Below, in pieces: positions 9,326 to 24,349 of a DNA stretch of 64,000 nucleotides (positions are counted from its first letter, which is position 1; every line of letters starts with the position of its first letter). Under the pieces are notes generated by a model. That model did no database searches, had not been told where the DNA came from, and worked only from the letters and a program-made list of their open reading frames with translations. Origin of the DNA: Colletotrichum lupini. Its lineage: Eukaryota > Ascomycota > Sordariomycetes > Glomerellales > Glomerellaceae. The translations under genes were made by a program, and so were the position numbers. The stretch is taken from the NCBI RefSeq assembly GCF_023278565.1, contig NC_064673.1, positions 1,860,001 through 1,924,000 on the forward strand, given 5' to 3'.

Positions 9326-11778
9326 AAATATTCCCTCCCTTAGGCTTCGTTTTAAAACTTATTTACGGTTTATATATATTATATTAATCCCTTATTTAAA
9401 AAGTTTTTAAATATATAATATAAGGGTAAGTATAAGCGGCGCTTATTAGCTTAAATATAGACCCCTTATTTTAAATAATAGCCTTATAATTTTATATTTA
9501 AGTTACTCCTATTTATAAACCGTTTTTATAACTACTAATACTTAGGTAGTTATTACCCCATTTTTATTTATTAATATTAACCCCCTTTTAAACTATTATA
9601 ATTCTAAATTCCTTTTTTCTTTTTTATTTATAGTTATTTTTTTATATATAGTTTTTTATTTTTATTAATATTTACGCTACTCCCTCGTTACGTAAATATT
9701 ATAGCTAACGAATATTTTTTAGATTTTTATTTTTATATACTTCCCGTACTTAAATAAGTCTTTTATAGAGTCGTTCTATATTTATTACTAACTCGTTTTA
9801 ATATAAATATAGTTCTTAATTACGGAGTTATTATTATTAATAATAGAACGGTTATTAGTACTATAAGTATACTTAGTAATAATAGTAATAGTAGTCTATT
9901 TAAAAAGCTTAATATTCCCTTTATTTACTTTAATTTTATATATATATTATTACTTATATACTACTTATACTAACTATTATAGATTTTTATTAAAAAAAAA
10001 AAAGCAAACGTTAAAAAGATCGGGGTTAGCTAAGTACGCCCGCTCTTTTATTCTATTTATATTATATATAAAGCGCTTAATTTAAAAACTAAGTATTATA
10101 ATTAGCTAGGTTAGTAATTTATAGCCCCTAGTTCGCTCTTTTATTTAATACTTTTTTAAAATCTAGCGTGTATTATATTAAATATACTATGTAAAACTTT
10201 TTTTATAAAAATATAATAAATACTTAGCGCGGTTACTAAATTTTTTTTTTTTATATATTATATTAATAATATTTTAAGTCCTTAAGTTTATAGAATTTAC
10301 GGTCTAAACCCTATAGAGCATCGCTCTTATTTTAAATAATAACGTTTATAATTTAGAAGTTTATTACTCTATTATTACTTTATTATTATTATTACTTAGG
10401 TTATTAACATTACTTTATGGCTTTAGTAAACTTATTAAATTATTATTAATAATACGTAGAGGGTGCTTAAGCGCGCTAGTAGAGAGGCCCGCTCGACCCC
10501 TATTATTAATAATAATAATAATAAGGTAGTTATAAGCTCTTTTTATACTACCTTTTCGTCCTATAATAACGCTATAATTACGCTACTTCGTATTATTTAT
10601 AACGAGGTACGCCATTTAAATAATATTCTAGTTAGTATATAGTTACCCCGCTTGTGCTCTATATTCGTAGCTAATTATTTATAAATTTATTAATAATAAG
10701 GAGATTATTCTTCTTATAATAACCCCTAGGATAATAGTTAGGGCGGCCCTTTTATATATAAAAGCGGTTTTTATAAATAAGGGCAGTCCTTTTATATATT
10801 ATAAGAATTAGGGAAATAGTTCGTAATTAGTGCGTTTATACTACTTAGTTATAGTTATATAGCCCTCTTTTTTTTATTATTAATAATTAGTTTATTATAT
10901 TATTAAGCTTATTAAGAACTAGAGCGCGCTATTTAATTAAAACTCGTTTTTTATATATATTAATTAATACTACGTTTTTAATATACTTAGTTAGTTCTTA
11001 TATATCTTTATTATTACTATATCCTTTTTATTAAATTAAGTATTATTACCTCTTCTTTAGCCCTTTATATTATATAATATTTTTTATTTTATAAAATAGC
11101 TCTCTATTTATATCCCCGATAGGTAAGGGCTTCTAAGGGGCTTTTTTATAATATTAATACGGCTTAAATAGGGATATATAAAATATATTATATATTTTAT
11201 ATTATATTAGTATATTTAGTTAATAAGCGACCCCTACCGTTCTAATTATTAATTTAATTTTAAATAAGCTTAGATACTTATTAGTTAACTTCTAGCTAGG
11301 ACGTTACTTATTAATATTTTTTTTTAATAATAGTACTTAGTTATTTACTTTATATAATATATTTATTTTAGTTTTATTAGCTTATTACTTATATATCTCG
11401 CATACTTTTTATATAAGGGGTTATAGAACTTTTTAGTTAGTTTATAATTAAGCTATATACTCCTTAGCTAAGATATTCTATATACCGTTTTAAGCTCCCG
11501 TTAAGATTAATATAGGGTATATAAATAAGAACCTAAGTAGGGCCTTAATAAGTACTTTATAAATTACTAAGTACTAGGTATTATTATATATAAACTTAGC
11601 TAAGTAAAGACGCTATACTTAATCTAATTAGTTTTAAGTATAAAAATAGTAAAAGTACTATTCTAAATATTAGTTTTACTATTTTATTTAACTATCCGTT
11701 TATAAATAAAACGCGGTATTAAAATACCTTTTTATTATTAAGAAATAGTAAAAATAAGTTTAAAACTTATTTATAAAT

Positions 11779-11968
11779 TATAATAGATTTAGGATACGGC
11801 TAGTAATAGGACGCCGATAACTTAGTAATTAGTATACGGATCGTATTATAAAAGAACTCTTTAAAAAATAGAGCCCTTATAAAAGACTTTATAAGCTTTA
11901 GTTTTATAATATATTTATACTTATATTATAACTTCGCTAGTTAGGTACTTATAGCTTAATTTCTTATA
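11779..11968 (+). repeat. 5' LTR of the inner gypsy element
   Basis: 190 bp, TATAATAGATTTAGG ... TTTCTTATA. Corresponds base for base to the unmutated solo LTR at 6695-6884 (opposite strand) with transitions nearly throughout. Confidence 0.92.
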
Positions 11969-13236
11969 GTTTTAAAGCTTTTATTTTTATAAAATAATTA
12001 ATATAAATAATAATAAATTACGGAAACGAACGGAACGTTAACGAAACGACGCTTAGTTATTAATAAAGAGCCGTTAGCGTTAACGAGCTATAGCTATTTA
12101 GAGTTAACTATTTAACCCTATTTTATTTAAAAAAACGAGCTTATTATAAAGTAAGTCTTATTTAAATACTAGTATTTATAAAAGAGCTAGATAAAAAAGA
12201 TCATTAAGGTAGATTACCTTTATAAGTTAGTTACTTTATTAATACCCTAAAGACCTTATTTATTATAAACGGGGCGTTTATTAATAATTAATTACTAAAT
12301 ATACGAAGTTAAGGCGCGTATAAAGGCGTAAATAATATTAAAATAGCTAGTTTAATAAACCCTATAAGCTTAATAATAACCTATTTTTATAAAATAATAA
12401 AAATAATAATTAAAAATTAAAACTAAGAACGGTATTAATACGAGGAGCTTATTTAATAGCTTACTAAGCGGCCGGTAACGCGTTTAAGTTAATAAAAATA
12501 CGAAAAGCCTTTTTTTTATAATTATAAACTAATTAGAGAAGAGTTTATAAGTATTTAGGTAGTAGATTAGATTATTATTATAAAAGTAAGTAATAAGCTT
12601 TATATAGAAAGTATTATAAAATAGTATATTAAATAGGCCCTATTTAAGATATCCTTATTATTATAAATATAATAGCATAATTATAAAAAGAGTTTTTAAG
12701 ATCCCCTCTTTTAAGGCGACTTTTTAGTATTTATTTATTAATAGTATATAGACCTTAAGACTTAAGAACGGGAATATTATAAAGAGCTAAGGATGAAAAG
12801 GCTAAAAAAGGGCTAGACCCCTATTTAGTTCTTTACTAAGTAGTTAGCGATTTATTATAACTTAAGTATAGAAAATATAGAGAATTTAAAAATAGAGATA
12901 TATTAGTTCTTTTTTAAATTATTATTTTAGCTATAGGACGATTTAATTTATTATAAGGTCTTAATTAAGAGAGTATATAATATAGCTTACGAGGCTAATA
13001 AACTATAGTTGTTAAATTAATAAAAGAGTGGCGACTAATTATAAAAACATAATAAAAAGAGGCTATATTTATTATTAAAATAACTACGTTAAATATCCCC
13101 CTTTTATAAAAAAAAGAGTAAAAAGAGCTTTAAGGAGCTAGGCTCTAAAGACTTACTAAGAATAATATTATAAAAACTATATAATAAGAGTACTCGTACT
13201 AAGCTATTATAAAAGCGTTATAATAATAATATTAAG

Positions 13237-13278
13237 TACTTTATATATAATAAAATAGGCTATATATTTAGTAAGTAT
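13237..13278 (+). pseudogene. gag zinc knuckle remnant with all four ligands changed to Tyr
   Basis: The frame reads Y-F-I-Y-N-K-I-G-Y-I-F-S-K-Y followed by a stop. Tyr stands at exactly the four positions of the C-x2-C-x4-H-x4-C retroviral-type zinc knuckle. Cys (TGY) to Tyr (TAY) is G-to-A and His (CAY) to Tyr is C-to-T, so all four losses are RIP-type transitions. The position upstream of pol supports gag. Confidence 0.7.
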
Positions 13279-16200
13279 TAAAAGAATAAGTTGAGAAATA
13301 GGGGCGACGATAAGCTAATATACCCCTAATTAAAGTTAATATTAATAACTATTTAATAGGTTATTACTAAGCTAAGAGTTATAAAAGTTAACTTATTAAA
13401 AAACGAGTAAGTATAGGTAATATACTTAATACGCTTATACTAAGTATTAAGAGGGTATTAATAAGAATAATTACGAAGGGTAGGGTAATAGTTCTACGAA
13501 GTATTATTAAAAAGCTAATAAAGGTTAATATAGATATATACTCTAAGATAAATATTATTAGTATTAGGCTCGTAACCTACTTAGGGTTAACCCTAGTTAC
13601 TATTATAGCTCCCTTATTAAGGGACTTTTAAAATAAAGCTATAGACTAAGGAAAAGCTTATTAATTAACGCTCTTCCTTATTAATTACTATAAGTAGTTA
13701 AAAAAGATTTAGTAACTATTTACTATAGTTAATAAGGATAAAAGAATAGTAGACCTCTTGTTATTATAATTATTAATAAGTTAAGAAGGTATTTGTATTA
13801 ATATAATAACGAATATATAGTTATACGAGCTTATTTTAATTACCGAACTAGAGGTAATAGCTCGTAATATTATTAAAAATTATAAGAGGGTATATATATT
13901 ATATATTATTATTATAAAAAGTATTGCGGGGGTAACGGAGACCGAATTACGAAGGGGTTTATTACTAAAACTTTAATTAAAAATAGAGACGTTTAATAAA
14001 TAGTTAGTAAAAGAACCGTAGTTATATAGTAGGGTAAAATACTTTATTAACCTAGTTCTAAATATTAAACTACTATATAATCTTATTTATTTATTAAGTA
14101 AAAAATAATTTAATAAGCTTTGCGCGTATATTATTAAGAACTTAGTAAACGGTTATATTATATTTTTAGTTAGTAAGGTTAGGGTACTAATCTTTTTTAT
14201 ATTAAAAAAGGACGGTACGCTACGCTTTTACGTAAACTATTACGGGCTAAATAAAGTAATTATAAAGAATCGATACTTATTATTACTTATTAATAAGCTT
14301 TTAAATAGGCTTCGTAGAGCGAAATAAATTTTAAAAATAAATATTAGGGATACTTATTACTATATTAAAATTAAAAAAAGATTTAATAAAAAATAGCGTT
14401 CTAGAGCCGATATAGTTATTTTAAATATACTATTATACTTTTTAAGCTAACGAACGTACTCATAACGTTCTAAGTATATATTTACTAAGCGCTCGCTAAC
14501 TTACTAAATACTTATTATATAATATATATAAACGATTTAATAATCTATTTAATAATAAAAGAGTAGTATATAAAGGATATTAAAAAGGTCCTTTAACGTT
14601 TACGTTTATACGGGCTTTTTATTAAACTATTAAAATACTCGTTTTATTAAAAAAAGGTTAAGTTTTTAAGTTATATTATTATATTAAAAAAAATTAAAAT
14701 TAACTCGTTATAAGTGCGAACGATTATTAATTAGAAGGCGCTAGAGTTTATTAGGGATATCTAAGTATTCTTAGGGTTCTATAATTTCTATTAGAAGTTT
14801 ATTATTAAATACTTAGGTATTATTATACTAATAATAGTATTATTAAAAATAAAAAAGGGGTAAATAAGGGACTTTTAGTAAATTAAAGAAGTAAACGAGG
14901 CGTTTAATTAGTTAAAAGTTATTTTTATTTTAGTAACTATACTTATATATTAAAACTTATAACGTATTATATAAATAAAAACCGACGCTTTAGTTAAAAC
15001 TATTATAGTAATTTTATTATAATAAACTAATAAAAAATAGCGACCTATTACTTATCAATTATAAAAGCTTATGAATATAAAGTAATAATAGGCTACGGGT
15101 TAATAAGAACTACTTATTATAATAAAAGGGCTAAAGTACTAAGTTTATTATTTTTAGGGCTTTTTATAAAAGTTTATAGTTTTAATAGATTACTAAGTAT
15201 TTAAAAAAATAATCGGTATACTAGCGCAAGACTTTTAAAGAAGGCTTATAAAGTAGGTATATAAACTATTAATATTTAACTTTAACTTAGAATACTAATT
15301 AAGGAAAACGAACTTAGCGAATAGTTTATTTAAAAAGCTAGATTATATAAAGGGGGAAGTATTTTATAAAAACGTCTTTTTTATACTAATTTAAAAACTA
15401 CGTCTTATTAATAAACTATTACTTAACGTTTAGTAAAAGATAATTAGCTTAAAAAAATAAAAAAATATTATTAAAGTATATATTTAAATAGTTAAGGCCT
15501 CTTTTTATAATCTTAGCTAAATATCGGCTAGTTCTAAGGACGGGGAATCCTCTCCCTTATATTAGTAATATATTATAAAGTATATTAATAAAATAATAAT
15601 AATTATTATTATAATAACTCGAGGTAAAAAAATAAAAAAGTTATTAATAAACGCTCGTTAAAGGTTTAATAAGGATAAAAAGGAGTTAAATAGAGCTAGG
15701 GTTATTATATTAAAATAATATATCCTATACCCTATTATAAAAGAGCTTATAAAGAGTAAAATAGTATTCGCTTCTTATTTTTTATTAAAAATTAAGGAGC
15801 TTATTAAAGGACTATAAACTAAAAACGAGTTTTATATATTATAATTAATAAGAGTTCGTATTATAATCAGCGAATTAAAAGTATATTTATTTAACGAATA
15901 GGGTATACTGTTTTTTAAAAAAAGACTTATTATTCTTTAAATAAAGTCTTTTTAAATAGAGATCTTTTATTAATATTATAATAATTATGGGGTAGGTTAT
16001 ATAAAAACTATAAAAACTCTCGAGCTAATTTAGAAGAAGTTCTATTAGAAAAATATTTAATAAAATATTTAAAAATATATTAAAAATTATAAGTATTATT
16101 TAGGAGTTATAACCCTAAGATATAAGCTATATAGGTAGCTATAGTTATTATTACTACTTTTATATTTATTTTAAGAAATATTTATAAACTTTATTATAGG

Positions 16201-17667
16201 GCTATTACTAAGTACTTATAATAACGGCGCAAAATATAATAATATCTTAGTTATTATTTATTATATAATAAAGTTTACGAAGTTTTTACTTATTATTAAA
16301 ATACTTAATATAATATAAATAGTAAGTATTTTATACTAGGAGGTTAAATATAAGTTTAGTATATTAAAAAGTATTATTATAAATAGAAATAAGCTTCTTA
16401 TAAGCGTATTTTAAAAAGAGTTTACTAAGGAACGGGCGATACGTCGCTAACTATTTACTACGTATTATTTATAAATAGATAGCTAAATAGAGCGAACTTA
16501 TTAAATATTAAAAAAGTATTTAAGGATTTATACCGAGGGCTTATTAAATAGGTAAGTAGCGTAGTTAAAAAAGGCCGAGTTTATATATAATAATAACTAA
16601 TATTCTATTATAAAAGTATCCCTATATATAGTATTATATAGTTATTATTCTAAATACGTTAAATATATATTTAATTATAAAGTTATAGTTTAGGGGGTTT
16701 AAAAAAGGGTTTAAAAAATTAAGGAAATTAGGGCCTAAGCTATACGAGTATAAGTATAAGTTTTTAAAAGCTAAGTAGCTTATTATAATAAAAGATATAC
16801 CCTAAAAGAGTTTAATTATAGAGAGGTCGTCGGCCTATTAACAAAAAATATACGATTTAAAAATAATAAATTAGTACCGAGATATATTAAAATAATAATA
16901 GCTAAAAGGGTAGGGAAATAGGCTTATTAAGTATATTTATTAAAGTAATATTAGAGAATATATGATATTCTCTTAGCTTTTTAGCTTAAGTTATAAAGAA
17001 ATTACTAAATAGTTAGTAATTAAATAGTAAATCTCTTAGAATTAAAAAACGAGTAAAACGTTTAAGAAGTTAAAGAAATTATTATAATATAAGGTAAGAG
17101 AGGAAACTTATAATATCTCGTTAAATAAACTAAGTAGCTTATTAAGTATAATATATAAGAACTTATTAAATATTTTAAAGGGGTAGCGGAAGTAGTTAAT
17201 AAATTTAAATATTATAAAAAAAGGGTATATATAAAATAAGATAATAAACGTTAAGTTTATAGTAAAAAGTTATTAAAAATAAGTTAATTAATAATATATT
17301 ATAAAACCCTTTTTATTTAGCCTAGCGTAATTTTTTTAAAAAAATATAATATTATAACCTTTAGTAATACGTTACTAAGAAATCGCTAAGATTTAGTTAC
17401 GTAAGGGGAGTAACTTACGTAATATTAATAATAATAATAGTAGCTTTAGTATATATTTTTAAAGCTTAATAATTAATAATAATAATCCGCTCGGTAAGTA
17501 AGAAGCGGGGAGGCTTCGTACGCGTACTTAGTTAATTATTTAAAATAAAGCTATGAATTTTATTAATATTATAATAAATAAGAGGGAGGTAGTTAAAGTT
17601 ATATAAAATATTATATATATTAATAGTAGCGGTTTATAAAGCGTTTATTACTTAGTTATTATTAAAG

Positions 17668-17810
17668 GCTATAATAAGAAGTATAATAGGAGCTATAATA
17701 AGAAGTATAATAAGAGGTATAACGGGAGCTATAATAAGAAGTATAATAGGAGTTATAATAAAAAGTATAATAAGAGCTATAATAAGAAGTAAAATAAAAA
17801 GTAAAATAGG
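17668..17810 (+). repeat. 12-bp tandem repeat inside the inner gypsy element
   Basis: About twelve units of a 12-bp period (such as AAGTATAATAGG) run without frame break and read as repeating Tyr-Asn-(Lys/Arg/Gly)-(Lys/Ser/Arg). It lies ~2 kb before the 3' LTR. Variation between units is mostly A/G. Confidence 0.85.
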
Positions 17811-19684
17811 GGGCATAACGCTATTATTATTAATAATAAGTTAGGGATAAGGGACGTTATTTAAAGCGATACTCTTATAGTCCTAGTTAAGCTAAGGGAC
17901 CTTAGTAATATTAATATTTATAAAGAACTTATTAACGTTAAACTACTTATTATAACCCGTAGTTTTAATTTTAATATAAATAATAGCCTCGTTAAGCTAT
18001 TATAAAGCTTTTATTTAGAGCGGGAGGAGCATAATATTAGCTTTATTAAGATTTAGAATAATATAATTAAGGGCTAAAGTACCCTTATTTATATTAAAAA
18101 GAGCGTTATAAGTAGGGGTTAGCGAGTTATTAATATTAAAATAGTAATATTTATTATAATATTAAAAAAAAAAATTCTCCAAGTTATTACCGAGCTTTTT
18201 AGATTTAGTATCCTCATACTAGGACTTATTAAACTTAAACCTAAAATCGTCCCGCTCGTTATTATTATTAAAAATATAATTAATAATAAGAATATACTTT
18301 TTAATAAGAGTCCGAGTCTTAGGACTATAAGAAATAAGAGTAGTATTATATATAATAATAATATAAATAAATATTTTATTTATCAAGAACTTAGTAACGC
18401 GTTTATGAAAAATAAGGAAAATAAAAAACTTTTAAATATACGTAATAATAACGCCCTTAGGAGTTTTTTTATAATACTAAGCTAGAGTATTAAAGTTATT
18501 TTATAAAGCGGTTATATAGTTATTATTATAAAAATAAGCTAGCTAAAGGTAATTAAAGTAGGAAATAATTTTAGTTTTATTATTAGTATTAAGGATATTA
18601 GCCTAAGAAAAGAAATTTAAGTTAATAAAAAGAAAATTTATTAAATAATTACTAACGACTTATTATAATTAAAATTAATAAGTTTAGATACTCGTAATTA
18701 GTAATAAGCTTTTAAAGAGTAGCCTATTTAAAATGGATGTTTTTATTTTATTATTTATTAATAGGTTAGCGATATAAATAGCGACCTTTTTTTATATATT
18801 AGTAATATAGCTAAAAGTATAAAGAACGCGGCCGCGCTTATAAGAATTAAGGCTACCCTATTCCTTAATATTATAGAACTTTATAAAAGTATTTTAAGTA
18901 AACTAAGCGGCGCTATATAGCTCTTTAAGAACTTAAAAAATATTATTAATTAATATTTTAGTAATAGATTAGTAAGGACTTAATAACTTATAATAAAATA
19001 CTTTTTTTTATTAATTTAATAAATAATATACTTAGTAATATAAGCGCTAGTAATATAAATAAACTCGTTAATATTACGATATAAGTTAGCTAAGTAGCGT
19101 ATATAAGGAGTACTATTATAGAGATTGTAGAAGCCTTTTTTAAAATTATACTCTATATTAAGTATATTTTAAATATACGAAATAGTAAATATTTTAGTAG
19201 ATACTTAGTAATAGTATAATAAAAGAGTTATAATTAAGAAACGATACGGAATTAGAATATTATAAAAAAAAAGTATAGTTATATAAGAAAGAATTTATAA
19301 AACGGTTACTAAATAAAAAGAGAAAAGAAAAAGTAAATACGCAATTAATAATAAGAAATTTCTTTTATTATACTTAATGGCTTAGTAATAATAATAACTA
19401 CGAGGTTAAGTAGGCTCTTATATATTATAATAGTCGGAATATTTTATTATAAATATATATTACTAACTTAGTAACTAATTAGCGTACTATTACTAAATAA
19501 TAATAATAAAGTATTCGTTAAATAAAGAGATAGGAGTAATACCTTATTCTTAAGTAAAAAAGGATATTATTAACGCCTTATAGAATTTATTATAAATAAC
19601 GACGTTAATAGTTTTATTATTAGTATTAAAAAAAGATATTACGTAATAACTTTAGGGACTAAAGTTATATAAGGGGGGAGTAAT

Positions 19685-19874
19685 TATAATAAATTCGGGA
19701 TACGGCTAGTAATAAAATATTAATAATTTAGTAACTAGTATACGGATCGTATTATAAAAGAACTTTTTAAGAAGTAGAGCCTTTATGAAGGACTTTATAA
19801 GCTTTAGTTTTATAATATACTTATACTTATATTATAGCCTCGCTAGTTAAGTACTTATAACCTAATCTCTTATA
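19685..19874 (+). repeat. 3' LTR of the inner gypsy element
   Basis: 190 bp, TATAATAAATTCGGG ... CTCTTATA, followed by the TAAAT duplication. Differs from the 5' LTR by scattered transitions. Confidence 0.92.
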
Positions 19875-22800
19875 TAAATAACGACCCCCTATTAGAAACG
19901 ATCTTTTTAAGTATTTTAAACTTAGTAAAGATCTTTATAAATAGAAGGTTTATAAATCCCTAGGCTATAAGGGTCGTCCTCGTAGTAATATAGATATTAT
20001 ATTTTATAAATTAGTTTATTATAATAAGTACTACGTTATAGGGGCGCTTTTTAATTAGCATAGTTAATATAAGTAAGCTTATAATAAAATTTAGTAATAT
20101 TTTTTATTATAACCTAACCGGGGTAAGTAGGGGGCGTAATAAGTTATATAGCTTATAATAACGAGGCTTTGTTTATTAATATATTATATAAGTATTAATA
20201 TAACTTTTTATATCCCTATTTATTTTATCTTAATAATAGTAGCGTTTTAGTAACGTTATTATTTACTTTATATTATAATATCCTACCGTAAGTATATTAT
20301 AATATACTTCGATAACTTTTTTTTTAGCCCCTTATATAATAATATATAAGCGCGGTTATTATAATATAATAGCCTTTTTAAGTTATATACTTAGCTTTAT
20401 TATTATTTTTTCTTAACTAAGTAAGGCCATTAGTTCTTTTTAATTTATTATTTATTTTTTATAAAAACGTCCTTTTATTAAGTAGCCCGTAGTTAACTTA
20501 TTATTAATAACCCCTCCTCGCTAATTATTATTTTAAGTACTCTTACTATATTAGAGTCCTATAAAATAAGTAGCTCGTAATTTATAGTTTTAATAATAAG
20601 TTTAAATAGTTCTCTAAGTATTATATTATAATTTTAATACCCTAGGCTCGTAGCCCCGTTATACCTCTCGAGGTACTCTTTAGAGTTCCCTTAAGCTAGA
20701 GCTCTTAACCTCCTTTATTTACTTTTTTATATTATTATTAGTTTTATTTTTAAAATATTTATTATCTTTTTTATTTAAGAGCTATTTCCGTAGCTTATTT
20801 TTATATACTTAATTATTACGACTTTAAAGGGCTTTTATATATTTTTAGTATTATAAAGGTCTTTTTTTATTTTTAATAATAGCTTTTCTATTTTACTATT
20901 ATTATTATTTTTATCGTAGTTAGGTTTTTATAATAGTTTATTTACTAAGTTTTTTATACCTAGTTTAAACCTAATCTCGATATTAAACGCTACGAGTTTA
21001 TTTAGTTAGTATAGCTATTTCCTATTTAGTCTCTTTTTTATATTTAAGAACTATAAATTAAAATAATTTATAAATACTACGACTTAATCTTAATTATAAG
21101 CGAGGTAATATTATTAGTTCTTTAGTACGTTTATAATAGTTAGTAGCTTTATATTTTTTATACTATAGTAGCTCTTTATATTTATTAATCTTTTTAACTT
21201 ATAAGTAATTAGGTACTAATTACTTTTAAATAATTACGTAATTACTAAGTTAATAGCTCGAGCCGAAGCGTTTATTTATAACTATATAAGTAGGGTAGGG
21301 TCAAAATATTATAATATTAGCGTATTAATAAATATTATTAATAGCTTTTTAAACGACTTTATAATAAGTATTAGTAGCTCTAATTATCTTAGTTTTATTT
21401 TTTTTAATAAGTTTATTAGAAGTATTATTATTTTAGTATAGTTATTAATAAATTTATAATAGAACTTTATAAATTTAAGGAACGTTTATGTATTTTTAAT
21501 ACTTTTTAAAAATAGCTAATTTATTATAGCTTTAGTACGCGCGGGTTTTATTTTTATATTTTTATTAAATACGATATACTTTAAGAATCTTATATATAAT
21601 ATATAGAACTCGTATTTATTATTATTTAGATATAAGTTCTATTACTATAGTTTTTATAATACGCTATATACGTGCTTCTTATGCGCTACGTAGTTATTAT
21701 TATATATTAAAATATTATTTAAGTATATAATATAAACGGTATTAATTAAGCTACTTAAAACGTTATTAATATACGCTTAAAAAGTCGCGGGCGCGTTAGT
21801 TAGCTTAAAAAGTATAATTAGGTACTCGAACTACCCGTATTTAATACGAAAAGCCGTTTTTTATTTATTACCCTTAGTTATATATATATAATAGTACGCG
21901 TTCTTAAAGTCTAGTTTTATAAAAATAGAGGTATTAAATAGTTTATTTAGTATCTTTTTAATTAGTAATAATAGCGTTCTATTTTTTATATAATTGTATT
22001 AATTACTCTATAATTAATATAAAGTCGTAGCTCTCCTCTTTTCTTAGGTATAAAAAGGATAGGTACTTTTACTAAGCTTATAGAGGGGCATATTTAACCT
22101 CTAGCCTCTGCTTTTATTAAATAATTACGTAAAATCTCGAGCTTATAACTTAATAATAAGTAAATAGGTCCTTAGGGGATAAGCGCCGCGTTATTTAGCT
22201 TAATATAATAGTTATATAGTACTTTATTTAGTAGTAAAATAGCCTTTTTTTTAAAAAATAAGTTATTAAAGTCTTAGTAACGTAGTTTCTAGTTTTTAAC
22301 TATATTTATTAATACTATATTACTATTTATAACTAAGTTAATTATAATATGCGCGAGTATTACTAAAACTAAGTCGTTTAGTAGCCCCTTTTTTAAGGTA
22401 TTTAAGCGGATATATTATTTATAAATTAGATACTACTACTTTTTTTATTTTTAATTAATTAGTAAGTCGATATTTTTTAGCTAGGGGAAACTAAGGATAA
22501 GCGTAAGTACCGTAATATTAGTTTTTACGAAGTAATATAGCTATGTTTTTATTACGTAGTTATTATTAGTAATTCGAAGCTATAAGTAGTAGCTTCTTAG
22601 TATCTCTATTTATTTACCTTCTACGTTTATTAGTTATAGTAATAAGTAAATTCGTAGATTAGTATTAAAGTTATTAAATAGCCTAATACTAATTACGTTC
22701 CCTTTTATTCCTAAATTAATAAGGGCGCTTAGTTTTTTTTATACGTAGTTTAAGTATATATAAGTTAGGATATTTAAGTATTACCCTTATTAATTACTAG

Positions 22801-24349
22801 CTACTCTTTTTATTAAAATAGTATTCAAGCTCGTTATTAATCCGCACTACTTAGCTAGGGTAAGGTCTAATTAATAACTAGCGGCCTTATACCCTTTTTA
22901 ATTATATTTATAATATATAACGCTTAGGTAGTTATTAATAAAGTACTTAGTTTTATTATAGTTATAGTACTACTAATACTATTCTTATAATTATAAATAA
23001 TTTTTTATAATATAACTAGTCTTTTTATAATTATAATACGTAATATCCTTATTAAATAAGTTACGGCGTATTTTTTATATATTTAACTTATTAATACCCT
23101 AATATCTTTTTACTAATTCGTTCGAATTTACATTAGAATATTACCTAAGGGACGTTCGTAAGCTCTTTATTAATAGCGAGGATTATTTAATACGTTTTAT
23201 TAGTAATATTAGCTATAAACGAGTTTATAAAAGTTTTATTTATAATACTATTACGAAATATAATTCGGGCCGTAGCTTATTTATTAATATAGAGATCTTT
23301 TATTTTTTTATCGGAATATATTCTAGTTCTATTTCGAGCTTATTAATATAACTAACGAACTCGTTAACTTTCTTTTTTTAATTTTATAAAGCGCTATTTA
23401 GTTATATACTTACTACTATTCTTTAACTAGTAAGATTAGATAAGTTATTTTATAAAAAGGTTTTTAGTTCTTTTTATATAACTTAGTTTATTATAAACCC
23501 AGGAGTCCTTTAGTAGTTAAAAATATAATATATTTACGAAGTTTTTATATTACTATTTAAATAGTTAATTATATATACTACTTTATTACGGTTTATTCTT
23601 ATTTATTAAGCTTATAAGTTAAAATAATAATAATAATTAAAAAAAGCTTTATAAATCCCGTATTAATTTATTAATATATAATAAGTTAGAGAGGGATAGT
23701 AGTCTAAATATAAACGTTCTACTTATAACGCTTATTTAAATTAAAAAAGAGCTAGTAAATAGGGGCTTAGGTAGTACGAACTTATTATTTTATTATTATT
23801 TAAGTAGCGCTTTAAATACGGCTTTACTTATTAAACTATTTTTAGTTTAAGGGTTTATATTCTCGTTTATTTTAAAGCTAACGTTTAAAGTTATTATAAT
23901 TAAAACCGTAGCCCTTAGTACGGGGGCCGGGCTATTTAAAAAGCTCTATAAGTATTTTAAATTTATTCGTTTTTTATATAAGCGCTCTTTATATATTATA
24001 ATAAGGAATTTTTTTTTAATTATCGTTCTTATTTTTATAGTTTTATTAACTTATTACTTATCGTTTAGTTTAGGTATTAATAAATAAGGGTAAGAAGTTT
24101 ATTCTTTTATTTAAAATTTATTAATATTTTTAGCGATACGGTTTTTTTACGTCGTTATTACGTTATTTATTTTATTATACTTCGTTTTTATATTATTTAT
24201 TAAAAAGGAGGCGATTTTAGGGGGTTTAATAAAAAAGAGTCGTCTTTTTATTATTATTATAATACTAATTATGCTCTCTTATTACGTCTCGTTCTTATTA
24301 ATATTTTAAACTTTTAGCTTAGTCCCTTTTATAAATAAAGATTTTAAAT

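Larger units (their letters stand above)
11779..19874 (+). mobile_element. inner Ty3/gypsy LTR retrotransposon, nested, RIP-mutated
   Basis: An 8096-bp element with 190-bp LTRs and TAAAT duplications (11774-11778, 19875-19879), inserted into the outer gypsy element. Plus-strand coding remnants run in gag-pol order: a zinc-knuckle remnant at 13237-13278, a reverse transcriptase at ~14170-14560 with K-K-D-G-T-L-R-F and I-K-N-R-Y, RNase H at ~14900-15200 and integrase-like sequence after ~15.9 kb. About 2.2 kb between ~17.4 kb and the 3' LTR are not explained by standard pol domains and include a 12-bp tandem repeat. No frame longer than 60 codons remains. CpA/TpG are nearly absent. Confidence 0.9.

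Noticed and set aside
17668..17810. CRISPR-like array
   Set aside because: The 12-bp units are contiguous with no spacers, and the genome is eukaryotic.
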